Assembly: GCA_003219695.1 (NCBI GenBank)
Contig: QHQA01000057.1
Span: 1 to 64,000 of the forward strand
Origin: Verrucomicrobiota bacterium
GTDB lineage: Bacteria; Verrucomicrobiota; Verrucomicrobiia; Chthoniobacterales; UBA10450
Direction of reading: 5' to 3'
DNA: 64,000 nucleotides
This document shows, one piece after another, positions 17,729-26,609 of this stretch. Under the pieces are notes generated by a model that saw nothing but the letters and a program-made list of their open reading frames with translations, was not told the origin of the DNA and did not search any database. The stretch's first letter is position 1. Every line of letters starts with the position of its first letter. The position numbers and the translations under genes are program-made.

Positions 17729-18718
17729 TTGGCCGCACGCATTTATACCGAGAAAGATGTCGATCTTCACTGGCTGAAGGGAAAAACGTGCGCAGTGATC
17801 GGCTTCGGCGCGCAAGGCCGCGCGCATGCCCTCAATCTTCGAGACAGCGGGATGCACGTGATCGTTGGGCTTTATCCTGGCAGCAAGTCGCGCGCTCGCG
17901 CCAGGCGCAGTCGCCTTCGAGTGTTCGAGACACCGGAAGCAACGCGGCGCGGTGACATTATTTTTCTGGCGCTTTCAGAAACCCGGATGCCGGCCATTTA
18001 CCGGGAACAGATCGCGCCGAATTTGCGCCCCGGTCAGACTCTCCTCTTGGCGCACGGTTTCGCGATTTATTACCGGACTATCGTTCCGCGCAAAGATGTC
18101 GATGTGGTGATGGTCGCGCCCAAGGGGCTTGGGCCGATGGTGCGCCGCGAGTTTGTGCGTGGTCGCGGTGTGCCCGCGCTGATTGCGATTCACCAGGATC
18201 GCAGCCGACACGCGAAGCGAACAGCTCTTGCGTGGGCAAAAGGAATCGGCTCCACGCGGGCCGGCGTTCTCGAGACAACTTTCCGGGAGGAAACTGAGAC
18301 CGATCTATTCGGCGAGCAGGCGGTGCTGTGTGGCGGCACCAGCGCGCTAATTCGCGCGGGCTTTGACACCCTCGTCCGCGCCGGGTATCCGCCCGAGCTC
18401 GCCTATTTCGAATGTCTGCACGAGCTCAAGTTCATTGTCGATCTTATCCACGAGGCAGGACTCGCCGGAATGCGCAAACGGATTTCCGACACCGCAAAAT
18501 GGGGCGAGCTGACCGTTGGTCCAAAGATTATCGATCAAACAGTGCGAAAGCAGATGAGATCTGCGTTGCGCGACATTCGCACAGGCAAATTTGCGCGTGA
18601 ATTTGTTCGGGAAATGGCCACTGGCGCGCCGCGCCGGGCCGGGCTGCTGCGCAAGGCTGAAGCGCATCCGATCGAAAAAGTCGGCGCACGCCTGCGGGAT
18701 CTAATGAGCTGGAAATGA
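17729..18718 (+). CDS. Divergent ketol-acid reductoisomerase homologue
   Basis: A 329-residue class I KARI-like protein. Canonical KARI (IlvC) converts acetolactate to dihydroxyisovalerate in valine/leucine/isoleucine synthesis with NADPH and Mg. The nucleotide fold (CAVIGFGAQGRAHALNL), EETETDLFGEQAVLCGG and ECLHELKFIVDLI (metal-binding acids) are intact. The catalytic loop, normally APKGPGH, here reads APKGLGP, so the active-site His and a Pro are replaced. The cofactor loop is unusually Arg-rich (KSRARARRSRLR). The best start is TTG 17729, which lines up with the family N-terminus. Isolated from other ilv genes and next to a transposase, it may be a paralogue with changed or lost activity. 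Confidence 0.8.
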   Translation: MAARIYTEKDVDLHWLKGKTCAVIGFGAQGRAHALNLRDSGMHVIVGLYPGSKSRARARRSRLRVFETPEATRRGDIIFLALSETRMPAIYREQIAPNLRPGQTLLLAHGFAIYYRTIVPRKDVDVVMVAPKGLGPMVRREFVRGRGVPALIAIHQDRSRHAKRTALAWAKGIGSTRAGVLETTFREETETDLFGEQAVLCGGTSALIRAGFDTLVRAGYPPELAYFECLHELKFIVDLIHEAGLAGMRKRISDTAKWGELTVGPKIIDQTVRKQMRSALRDIRTGKFAREFVREMATGAPRRAGLLRKAEAHPIEKVGARLRDLMSWK

Positions 18719-18791
18719 AAACAAAAACCAGTTGGCCGCTGCCCAAATCGAGCAGCGTTACCGCTCGCCGAACTGCGGTCTCTTGGCGAAA

Positions 18792-19031
18792 CTATCTAAT
18801 CTCCGGGTCGCGCCCGATAACTAGTAGCGGGCTGGCGATGGTCGGAAACGCCCCGTACAACCTTTCGCATCGCTGAGGAATGCCGGAAGCGACGGTTTTC
18901 ACATAGCAGATTTTTACCACTCTTGGATAAGCAATCTGCTGTGTTGATTGCGTAACGTTCTTGCTCGGGTCTGTAGCAAATGCCGATGCGCAAAATGCGA
19001 GCGCGAGCACGATGCCTACACATGTTTTCAT
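18792..19031 (-). CDS. Small exported hypothetical protein
   Basis: A 79-residue protein with a clear signal peptide (MKTCVGIVLALAFCASAFA) and a short mature part with two cysteines (KICYVKT, QRCERLY) that could form a disulfide. It belongs to no family I recognise. It stands alone between the convergent KARI-like gene and the TPR gene. The interval 19032-19148 contains only a gcccgccg...cggcgggc-type palindrome. Confidence 0.55.
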   Translation of the reverse strand: MKTCVGIVLALAFCASAFATDPSKNVTQSTQQIAYPRVVKICYVKTVASGIPQRCERLYGAFPTIASPLLVIGRDPEIR

Positions 19032-19148
19032 GTCCTGATTGTGAGCCTGCTTCGAATTTTGTGCAAGCTAATTCGCAAAGTCTTTAGGACAGAAAACCGA
19101 CACTTTCAGCTACCCGCCGTCGCTCAAGGCTTCGGCGGGCAAGCTCAG

Positions 19149-21599
19149 TCAATCTGCCCAAAGAAAGTGTTCCAGGCGCAGATAATTCAGCCGGGCCTTG
19201 GCTTCGTCGCTTCGATTGCCACCCGCCGCGGCCATGCGCTCATAGATCGCCGCCGCGGACTCCCATTTTGAATCCTCCTCCAACAACCGCGCCGCATTAA
19301 ATCCAGCCTTGTAGTACCAGAAGAGTTCAGGCTGTCCGTATTGGCGCGTTTCGTCCTCCAGGATTTTGTAAAAAGTCTCGAGCGCGCCGGCGCGGTCATT
19401 TTTCTTTTCCAGGCAGAGGGCCTTTTTAAATAGCGCCTGGTTGCGCCAGTAGCTCCGCTCGTTTTTGTTCGACGCCAATTGGTCATAAGTTTCGATGGCC
19501 TGCTGGTAATTTGCGCTCCCGCCCATCTCGAAAAAAATGTCGCCCTTGCCGCAAAGCGCTTCTCGTTTTTCAGATTGCGGAGCATCGCTCTTCAGCACTT
19601 CATCGTACAATGTGAGACCGTCTTTGGGCTTCCCAAGCTTGCGCTCGATGAGGGCTTGTTCATTGCGCGCGGCCCATCGTAGCGCGCCCTTTTTCTGCAC
19701 GACCCGATCGAACAGAACAATCGCCCGGTCCAGCGCATGCTCACCCATACTCGACATGGCTGATTCTGCCGCGAAAAAAAGTGCTTTTTCCGCGAGAGAG
19801 TCATCCGGATGCTGTTGCGCGATAGTTTCAAACTGCGTCTGCGCGTTTGCGAAATCCTGGCGCCGGTAATAAACCTCCGCCAATTTCATTCGAACTTCCG
19901 GAGCGAAGGGTGAAAGCCCGTGTTGCTCCAGAAATCGCTTTGCAAGCTCAATGACTTTAGCCTCGTTTCCGCCAGCTGCTTCTTCGACCCAGATGCTGAG
20001 ATAATCCGCGCGCTCCGCAGCCGCAGCGGTTGGCGCCGACTCGGCTGCACGAGCCAGATTTTTGCGCGCTTCATCCACGCGCGGCGGCGACGAGTGAAAG
20101 GCCAGCTCGGCCAAGGCAACCCATGCTTCCGAGACCCGCGGATTTTTGGGAAAATCACGAACAAATTGCCGCAGCGAAGGCTCCGCGTTGTTGTCGCCTT
20201 TCGCCGCCTGCATCAGACCCTCCTCCAATCGCAAATTGGCGCGAGCCTCTTCGTCGCCGCCCTGCTCCTTCAGCTCGGTGTAATCCACCAGGAAACGAGC
20301 GTGATTACCAAGTTGTAACCAGCCGCTGGAGGCGTTAACCAGCGCAGCTCTCGCCCACGGTGAATTGGAATGCGCAATTTGTTCAAAGGCCGCCGTCGCG
20401 GTATCAAATTGCTTTGCCAGATAGTGCGCTTGCGCAGATAAAAAATCGATCCGCGTCAGCAAAGCCCGTTCGGGATGCAGCAGACGCACGTCATCCAAAA
20501 TCGCAATCGCCTCATCGAAATGCCGGTCTTCCACTTCAAATTGCGCAAACTCGAGCAAGCCAGGCGCGATCGCTGGCGATTTGATGCCGGTGAGTCGCAG
20601 ATCAGTAAACAATTGGCGGGCACGCTCTCTCCGCCCGGCGCGAATTTCCAGCCGGGCGAGATACCACCTCGCGAATGTTCGCCGTGGCTCTTCCGGTCTG
20701 CGCACCCATTTCTCGAGTTCGCTGCGCGAGGGTTTATGCTCCGCACGGTACAACTCATCTAATTTTGCAAACAGAAGAGGTAGAGCCGGGTCTGCCGGAT
20801 GACGCTCGATATATCGCTCGATGACATCATCTCCGGCTTCGGGCGTTTTTAGCTGCTCGTGTGCTTCCGCTATGCCGAAGAGTGCCGCGACTAGCGTGGC
20901 ATGAGTCGCTCCCTGTGGCCTTTTCAGAAGCGCTTGAAACATACCGAGGGCTCTCTCCGGCCGGCCCAAGATCAGCTCCAGACGCCCGCGTACTAGTCGG
21001 CGTTCTTTCCGCTCCACCAGCAATGTTGGCTGCATTTCGTCCAGGAGACGCTGCGCATCGGGGACATTGGCCATTTCGATGTAGAGTTCAGCCGCTCGTA
21101 ATTGCGCTCGAGTAGCCCATTCTTTGTCATGGAGGAGAAAGTTAAGCTTCCTCAAGGCTTCCTGCGGCTTTCCTAACGCGCGCAGCGCCTCCGCCGCCCC
21201 AAACGCAGCTGCTTTGTGGAATAGCGAACCTTCGTCCGTCATCACTTCCTCATAGAGTGGCAGCGCATCTGCCCATCGATTCAGGTCCGCGAAGGCTTGA
21301 GCGCGCCAGAACTTTGCCCACGGGAGTTCGCGTATTCGAGCGTCCGCTAACAAGACGAGAGTATCCTCCGGCTCTTTTGCAGCCACTTGGGCTTCCGCAA
21401 GTTTCTCGGCAACCGCGCGCCACTCGTTATCCGGCAGATTCTGATTCAGCAACGTCTGCAGCCGCGCGACTGCGACCTCCGGCACGCCCTGTGTAAGCGG
21501 CGCACTCGCTCTGGCAATCTCAGCGGACACGCCCGCGCGGGCGAATTGCGCGAGCACGCTGATGAGACTGATGAGAGCTATGTGTCTTATGGGGATCAT
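19149..21599 (-). CDS. Exported tetratricopeptide-repeat protein
   Basis: An 816-residue protein with an N-terminal signal sequence (MIPIRHIALISLISVLAQF) followed by many TPR-like helical pairs throughout, for example RWADALPLYEEVM, AQRLLDEMQPTL, FDEAIAILDDVRL, FANAQTQFETIAQQHPDDSLAEKALF and ALETFYKILEDE. Such proteins act as scaffolds in the periplasm or at the outer membrane. Its start overlaps the uvrA stop by 4 bases (ATGA), so it is probably co-transcribed after uvrA, but no functional link to DNA repair is known. The exact partner is unknown. Confidence 0.8.
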   Translation of the reverse strand: MIPIRHIALISLISVLAQFARAGVSAEIARASAPLTQGVPEVAVARLQTLLNQNLPDNEWRAVAEKLAEAQVAAKEPEDTLVLLADARIRELPWAKFWRAQAFADLNRWADALPLYEEVMTDEGSLFHKAAAFGAAEALRALGKPQEALRKLNFLLHDKEWATRAQLRAAELYIEMANVPDAQRLLDEMQPTLLVERKERRLVRGRLELILGRPERALGMFQALLKRPQGATHATLVAALFGIAEAHEQLKTPEAGDDVIERYIERHPADPALPLLFAKLDELYRAEHKPSRSELEKWVRRPEEPRRTFARWYLARLEIRAGRRERARQLFTDLRLTGIKSPAIAPGLLEFAQFEVEDRHFDEAIAILDDVRLLHPERALLTRIDFLSAQAHYLAKQFDTATAAFEQIAHSNSPWARAALVNASSGWLQLGNHARFLVDYTELKEQGGDEEARANLRLEEGLMQAAKGDNNAEPSLRQFVRDFPKNPRVSEAWVALAELAFHSSPPRVDEARKNLARAAESAPTAAAAERADYLSIWVEEAAGGNEAKVIELAKRFLEQHGLSPFAPEVRMKLAEVYYRRQDFANAQTQFETIAQQHPDDSLAEKALFFAAESAMSSMGEHALDRAIVLFDRVVQKKGALRWAARNEQALIERKLGKPKDGLTLYDEVLKSDAPQSEKREALCGKGDIFFEMGGSANYQQAIETYDQLASNKNERSYWRNQALFKKALCLEKKNDRAGALETFYKILEDETRQYGQPELFWYYKAGFNAARLLEEDSKWESAAAIYERMAAAGGNRSDEAKARLNYLRLEHFLWAD

Positions 21600-24529
21600 T
21601 TCCGCTCCAGCATCTGCCGCAAGTATTGCCCCGTATGGCTATTTGGAACACTTGCAATTTCCTCCGGCGAACCGGCCCCGACCACCTCACCGCCGCGTTC
21701 ACCGCCTTCAGGTCCCAGATCAATGATCCAATCAGCGCACTTGATCATCTCCAGGTTATGTTCGATCACAATCACCGTATTTCCCGCGTTGCGCAGCTTC
21801 ATCAACACTTGAAGCAGCTTCTCGATATCGGCGAAATGCAATCCCGTCGTCGGTTCATCGAGAATGTAAAGGGTGCGCCCGGTTGCCTTTTTCGCAAGCT
21901 CAGTGGCCAGTTTCACCCGCTGGGCTTCTCCACCGGAAAGAGTTGTTCCTGCCTGCCCAAGCCGCAAATAGCCAAGACCAACATCCAGCAATGAGTTTAG
22001 CTTTTCCGAAATGCTGGGCACATTGCGGAAAAAGCGAGCTGCCTCATCCACGGTCAGATCGAGCACGTCGGCAATATTCTTGCCTTTGTAAGTGATCTCG
22101 AGCGTCTCGCGGTTGTAACGCTGGCCATGGCACACTTCGCATTCCACATACACGTCCGGCAAAAAGTGCATCTCGATCTTGATCAACCCGCCGCCTTCGC
22201 AGTTTTCGCAACGGCCGCCTTTGACATTGAAACTGAAGCGCCCTGCGTCGTAACCCCGCACGCGCGCCGTGGGCAATTGTGCGAACAGCTCACGTATGGG
22301 CGTAAAGGCGCCGGTGTAAGTAACGGGATTCGACCGCGGCGTTCGCCCAATCGCGCTCTGGTCAATCACAATTGCCTTGTCGATCTGTTCCAATCCGCGA
22401 AGCGCCCGATAAGCGCCCGGTTTTTCCTTCGCATTGTAAAACCGCCGAAACAGAGCGCGCCGCAGAATGTCGTCCACCAATGTAGATTTGCCGCTGCCGG
22501 ACACGCCGGTTACGCAAGCAAGACTGCCAAGAGGAAACGAGACATCGATTTTTTTCAGATTGTTTTCGCTCGCGCCCACGACGGTAAGCCAGCCGTCGGC
22601 CTGCGGCTGGACGCGATGTTTTGGAACCGCAATGCGCGCGCGTCCGGAAAGATAATCGGCTGTTAAAGAATTTTTCGAGCGCAGGATGTCGGCAAGACTT
22701 CCCTGCGCAACGATCTCGCCGCCGCGCGGACCCGCACCCGGGCCGAGATCAATAATGTGGTCGGCGGCACGGATTGTTTCTTCATCGTGCTCGACCACGA
22801 TGACCGAATTGCCCAGATCACGCAGCCGTCGCAGCGTGCCCAGCAAACGCGCATTATCGCGCTGGTGTAAGCCGATGCTCGGTTCATCCAAAATATAGAG
22901 AACGCCTGCCAGACCCGAGCCAATTTGCGTCGCGAGCCGGATTCGCTGCGCTTCGCCTCCGGAAAGCGTGCCGCTCTCGCGATCCAACGTGAGATAGCCC
23001 AGCCCGACCTCGACAAGAAATTGCAGGCGCGATTGAATTTCGCGAACGACGTCGCTGACGATGGCATGCTGTTGCGCTGTGAGCTCGAGAGCTCCGATAA
23101 ATTGCAGGGCTGCCTCTACGGTTTGTTCACTGAATTGATGGATGTTCAACTCGCGTCCATGCTTGCCCGCCGTAGCCTCGGCGGAGGAGGGTCGATCCTT
23201 AATCGTGACAGCCAGGATTTCCGGTTTAAGTCTTGCGCCGCCGCACACTTTGCACCGCTCACGCGTCATGAATGCGCGAATCCGAGCGCGCGTGAACTCG
23301 CTCTGTGTTTGCTCGTATAGCCGCTGCATTTGCGGCACAAGGCCTTCGAACGGCTTTGTGACTTTCTTTCCACCATCGCTGGCAAACTCCATTTCAATCG
23401 GCCGGCCATTGGTGCCGAAATAAAGCGCGGTCTTGAATTCGTCCGGTAACTCAGCAAACGGTACATCTTCGCCAACGTGGAAATGTTTCACGAGCGCGCT
23501 TTGCAGATGACGATAGTAGGCGCGCATGCGCTTCGTGCCGCGTCGCCACGGTGTGATTGCTCCCTCGGCCAAGGTTTTGCGCGGATCAGAAATCATCAGC
23601 TCGGGATCGATGACCAGTTGCGTGCCAAGCCCGTGGCAAGCTGGGCATGCCCCGAGATGACTGTTGAAAGAAAAGTGTCTGGGAGTGAGCTCGCCCAGCG
23701 TGAATCCGGTCTCCGCGTTTCCGTAATCTGTGGAGTAACGGAGTTCTTTCCACTGTTCTTCTTCGATGTTCGATGTTCGGTGTTCGGTGTTCGATGTTTT
23801 GTGCTTTGATCGCAAGATAGCCAATCTGTTCCCACCCCATTTGAGCGCAGTCTCAATTGAATCTGTCAGGCGCACACGAATCCCATCGCGCAGGACCAAC
23901 CGATCAACGACCGCCTCGATCGTATGGCGGCTGTTCTTGTTGAGCCGGATCGGCTCGGGGCGATCCAGCTCGACGATCTGGCCGTCGATCCGCGCGCGAA
24001 CGAATCCTTCGCGCCTGAGCTTTTCGAGCACATCCCGGAATTCGCCCAGTTGATTCTCAATCAGCGGCGCCAGCACAATAATTTTGGATCCCGGTTCGTA
24101 GGACAGTATCTGATCGACAATTTGCTGAGGCGTTTGGCGACTCAACGGCCGACCCGTCACCGGATCGTGCGGCTGACCAATAGCGGAAAAAAGGACGCGG
24201 AGATAATCATAAGTTTCGGTGGTGGTCGCGATTGTCGATCTTGGATTCGTGCCCGCGCTGCGCTGCTCGATCGCAATAGCAGGCGAGAGACCCTCGATAA
24301 AATCGACATTTGGCTTCTCCATCTGATCGAGGAACTGCCGCGCATAAGCCGAGAGGCTTTCGACATATCGGCGCTGCCCTTCGGCATAAAGAGTGTCGAA
24401 AGCCAGCGAGGATTTCCCCGAGCCACTCAGACCGGTAATGACCACCAGCTTCTCCCGTGGAATCTCCACATGAAGGTTCTTGAGATTGTGCTGGCGGGCA
24501 CCGCTGACTTTGATAACTTGCGCAGGCAT
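21596..24529 (-). CDS. uvrA: Excinuclease ABC subunit A
   Basis: A 977-residue damage-recognition ATPase of nucleotide excision repair. Both ABC modules are intact: Walker A GLSGSGKSS and GVSGSGKST, signatures LSGGEAQRI and LSGGEAQRV, and Walker B ILDEPS/ILDEPT. Zinc motifs CKVCGGARLKPE and CENCEGGGLIKIEMHFLPD...CEVCHG are kept, but in the first zinc module the leading CxxC is gone (YSTDYGNAETG) while CPACHG remains. A short stretch KTSNTEHRTSNIEEEQ in front of it comes from a tandem DNA repeat. Start ATG 24529 (MPAQVIKVSG) is chosen over the TTG in the track; a decayed second copy at 26347 preserves this same ATG and next codons. Confidence 0.96.
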   Translation of the reverse strand: MPAQVIKVSGARQHNLKNLHVEIPREKLVVITGLSGSGKSSLAFDTLYAEGQRRYVESLSAYARQFLDQMEKPNVDFIEGLSPAIAIEQRSAGTNPRSTIATTTETYDYLRVLFSAIGQPHDPVTGRPLSRQTPQQIVDQILSYEPGSKIIVLAPLIENQLGEFRDVLEKLRREGFVRARIDGQIVELDRPEPIRLNKNSRHTIEAVVDRLVLRDGIRVRLTDSIETALKWGGNRLAILRSKHKTSNTEHRTSNIEEEQWKELRYSTDYGNAETGFTLGELTPRHFSFNSHLGACPACHGLGTQLVIDPELMISDPRKTLAEGAITPWRRGTKRMRAYYRHLQSALVKHFHVGEDVPFAELPDEFKTALYFGTNGRPIEMEFASDGGKKVTKPFEGLVPQMQRLYEQTQSEFTRARIRAFMTRERCKVCGGARLKPEILAVTIKDRPSSAEATAGKHGRELNIHQFSEQTVEAALQFIGALELTAQQHAIVSDVVREIQSRLQFLVEVGLGYLTLDRESGTLSGGEAQRIRLATQIGSGLAGVLYILDEPSIGLHQRDNARLLGTLRRLRDLGNSVIVVEHDEETIRAADHIIDLGPGAGPRGGEIVAQGSLADILRSKNSLTADYLSGRARIAVPKHRVQPQADGWLTVVGASENNLKKIDVSFPLGSLACVTGVSGSGKSTLVDDILRRALFRRFYNAKEKPGAYRALRGLEQIDKAIVIDQSAIGRTPRSNPVTYTGAFTPIRELFAQLPTARVRGYDAGRFSFNVKGGRCENCEGGGLIKIEMHFLPDVYVECEVCHGQRYNRETLEITYKGKNIADVLDLTVDEAARFFRNVPSISEKLNSLLDVGLGYLRLGQAGTTLSGGEAQRVKLATELAKKATGRTLYILDEPTTGLHFADIEKLLQVLMKLRNAGNTVIVIEHNLEMIKCADWIIDLGPEGGERGGEVVGAGSPEEIASVPNSHTGQYLRQMLERK
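23762..23796. repeat. Heptanucleotide tandem repeat inside uvrA
   Basis: Five consecutive 7-nt units (ttcgatg x2, ttcggtg x2, ttcgatg) followed by a decayed ttttgtg. They lie within the uvrA reading frame and encode the non-conserved SNTEHRTSNIE segment. The same kind of heptamer array is found in non-coding DNA at 10462 and 55638. Confidence 0.85.
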
Positions 24530-24613
24530 TCTGACGGAGAATGTCAAACCTATCAGTCAAGCACAGCCGTTCCTTTTCTCCAGCGAAATTGCGGGAAGTT
24601 TCAAGATCAGCGC

Positions 24614-26281
24614 ATGAACAGCGATTTTGCTGGCCCGAACCGGTTCAGTAGGTCTTCAGGGTGGTCACCGGCAGCAAAAGTCGGAGAGTTTGCCTATTGG
24701 GGCGCCGTCGCAGCTGTTTTTGCCTGGGCGGCCTGGCTGCGATTTCGGCTACCGCTCTACCCGATCGCTGTTCCGGATTATCTATTGCCAGCGCTGAGAA
24801 AATTAACTGGTGCCGAGTTTGGCGATATAGCGCTGGGGCGTACCATTATCTATCCGGGATTCGTGTATCTCGTGTTGCGAGTCTTTGAAGATTTTCGTGC
24901 GATTACAGTCATTCAGCATCTTCTTGGGTTGGTGGCTGGCGGTGTGTTGCTGCTCACTTGGCGACGGATTCGCGATTTCATTCCAAGTGCGCATTTGCCA
25001 TTTCCGATTTATCGCTGTCTGGGATTAATAGCTGCGGCAATTTATATTTTTTCCAGAGAGCCGCTCTGGTTTGAAATGAGCATTCGGCCGGAGGGCATTT
25101 GCGGATTCTTGATCAGCATAAATCTCTACTTTCTCCTCCGATTCACTGCTTGCTGTTTTTTGGAAAGCCACCGAACGGCCACGGTCACCTATGGAATCGC
25201 GGCTGTGTTCAGCTCGGTCCTGCTGGCTTCAGTGAAGCCAAGTTTTTGGCTGAGTGCGATCGTCGCACTGGTACCGGTCGCCACGCTTTTCTTTCGACGG
25301 GGCTGGTTTCGGCAAAAGATTCTGCTCGGTGGAGGGGTGGCAGCGAGCGCAGCGTCGTTATTATTACCGGAGCGCTGCCTAATCCGTAATAACGACGTGA
25401 ATGAATGCTTTTTGCCGACCCAGCTCTTCGTAATTCATGCGAACTTAATCCGTGATCAAATGGGTGATGATCTGGAACGCAATGCGAAAGTCCCCTATCC
25501 ACGGGAATGGCTTGGGCGCGTTCATGCTGTGCTTAGCGCCGAGATCGCTAAATCTTTCGCGGCTTGGCCGCGGCATTATCGCACACTGGGTTTCGATCCT
25601 GATTATCTGATGTACAACCCAGCCTCTATTGCGGTGCAATTACACAAGGAATTTGGCACCAATGTATCTGCGCTTTGCGCTTTTTATTGGTATTACTACT
25701 GGCGAATCTGGCTGCACCGGCGACCTTTCGTGGCGAAGAAGATCATGCGCCAAATGTCAATCTTTTATGCGCCGAAGTGCCCCGCCTATCGACTAGGGAA
25801 CTTTCTCTCGCTTAGCGAGGACTATAAACGCAGCGTTACTTCCCTTGGCTCGGAACCCTATCGCAAAGTTTGGACAGCTTATCCTCCAGCTATGAATTTT
25901 ATGAGCCGGACGGAGCTGTTGGCACGCACTGCGCCGCTCGTGGAACAGCCAGCTTATATTCGGAGACCACTTGGCATTCTGGCGGCAACGTATCTGCCAT
26001 TATTATTGATCGCGCTCGCGCTAAGCGTTGCGGTGTTCTCGCACGAGGGAACCCGAAGACGCCTCGGCTGGCTCGCGGCCATAGTCCTTTTCGCCTATGT
26101 GTATAATGCAGCGAATTGCTTCGAAGTTGCAGTTGTTCATTCGTTGGATAATCCCCGCTACCTCACCGTGCAAATGTTCTTTGCGATTCTCGCGCAATTC
26201 CTGACAGCGCTGCTGATTTTTGAGGTTCTTCTTGCGAGTCGAGCGCTGATTAGCGGCAGATCTTCTAGGCCAAGTGGGTAG
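24614..26281 (+). CDS. Multi-spanning membrane protein, possible GT-C glycosyltransferase
   Basis: A 555-residue integral membrane protein with about ten hydrophobic segments (VAAVFAWAAWLRF, LLGLVAGGVLLLTW, AAVFSSVLLASVKPSFWL, LLLIALALSVAVF) and a larger soluble loop in the middle. The first half resembles polyprenol-phosphate-sugar-dependent (GT-C, ArnT/PMT) enzymes in layout, but I see no diagnostic DD/DE loop motif. The start ATG 24614 was chosen because everything upstream is antisense uvrA. It is the first gene of the glycan island and is bracketed by direct copies of the uvrA 5' region (24517-24590 and 26345-26420). Confidence 0.65.
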   Translation: MNSDFAGPNRFSRSSGWSPAAKVGEFAYWGAVAAVFAWAAWLRFRLPLYPIAVPDYLLPALRKLTGAEFGDIALGRTIIYPGFVYLVLRVFEDFRAITVIQHLLGLVAGGVLLLTWRRIRDFIPSAHLPFPIYRCLGLIAAAIYIFSREPLWFEMSIRPEGICGFLISINLYFLLRFTACCFLESHRTATVTYGIAAVFSSVLLASVKPSFWLSAIVALVPVATLFFRRGWFRQKILLGGGVAASAASLLLPERCLIRNNDVNECFLPTQLFVIHANLIRDQMGDDLERNAKVPYPREWLGRVHAVLSAEIAKSFAAWPRHYRTLGFDPDYLMYNPASIAVQLHKEFGTNVSALCAFYWYYYWRIWLHRRPFVAKKIMRQMSIFYAPKCPAYRLGNFLSLSEDYKRSVTSLGSEPYRKVWTAYPPAMNFMSRTELLARTAPLVEQPAYIRRPLGILAATYLPLLLIALALSVAVFSHEGTRRRLGWLAAIVLFAYVYNAANCFEVAVVHSLDNPRYLTVQMFFAILAQFLTALLIFEVLLASRALISGRSSRPSG

Positions 26282-26609
26282 GGATCTACAAGAAATTGAT
26301 AACGCACGCTCGCCCGTCAGCCATTGTGCTTGTGCATACCACTAATTTGGATGACTTGCGCAGGCATTCTGACGGGAAATGTCGAACCTATCAGTCAAGC
26401 ACAGCCATTCGTTTTGTTCAGCGAATTGCGTCGCTTATCCGGAATCGGCATCGTCTTTGGCTGAGAGCCCGTGAGAGCGACGGCTGGCGTGCGGCCAAGG
26501 AAGCGAAAGCCTTGAATCGCGCTGGAATTGAAGGAAATTGCGGCCCGAATCTGCGTGGTGAGCCCGCACACGAGGACTTGACGTTGCAGGCAACATTGAT
26601 TGCGGCAAG
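26282..26609. other. Gene-free stretch with decayed copy of the uvrA 5' end
   Basis: About 330 bp without a gene. From 26347 to about 26420 it matches the start of uvrA and its upstream DNA (acttgcgcaggcattctgac; gtcaagcacagcc). On the minus strand it still reads ATG CCT GCG CAA GTC ATC (MPAQVIQISG) before diverging. The rest (26421-26609) shows no recognisable gene or structure. Confidence 0.75.

Noticed and set aside
23924-24613. N-terminal extension of the membrane-protein ORF in the track
   Set aside because: This part is antisense to uvrA; the membrane protein starts at ATG 24614.
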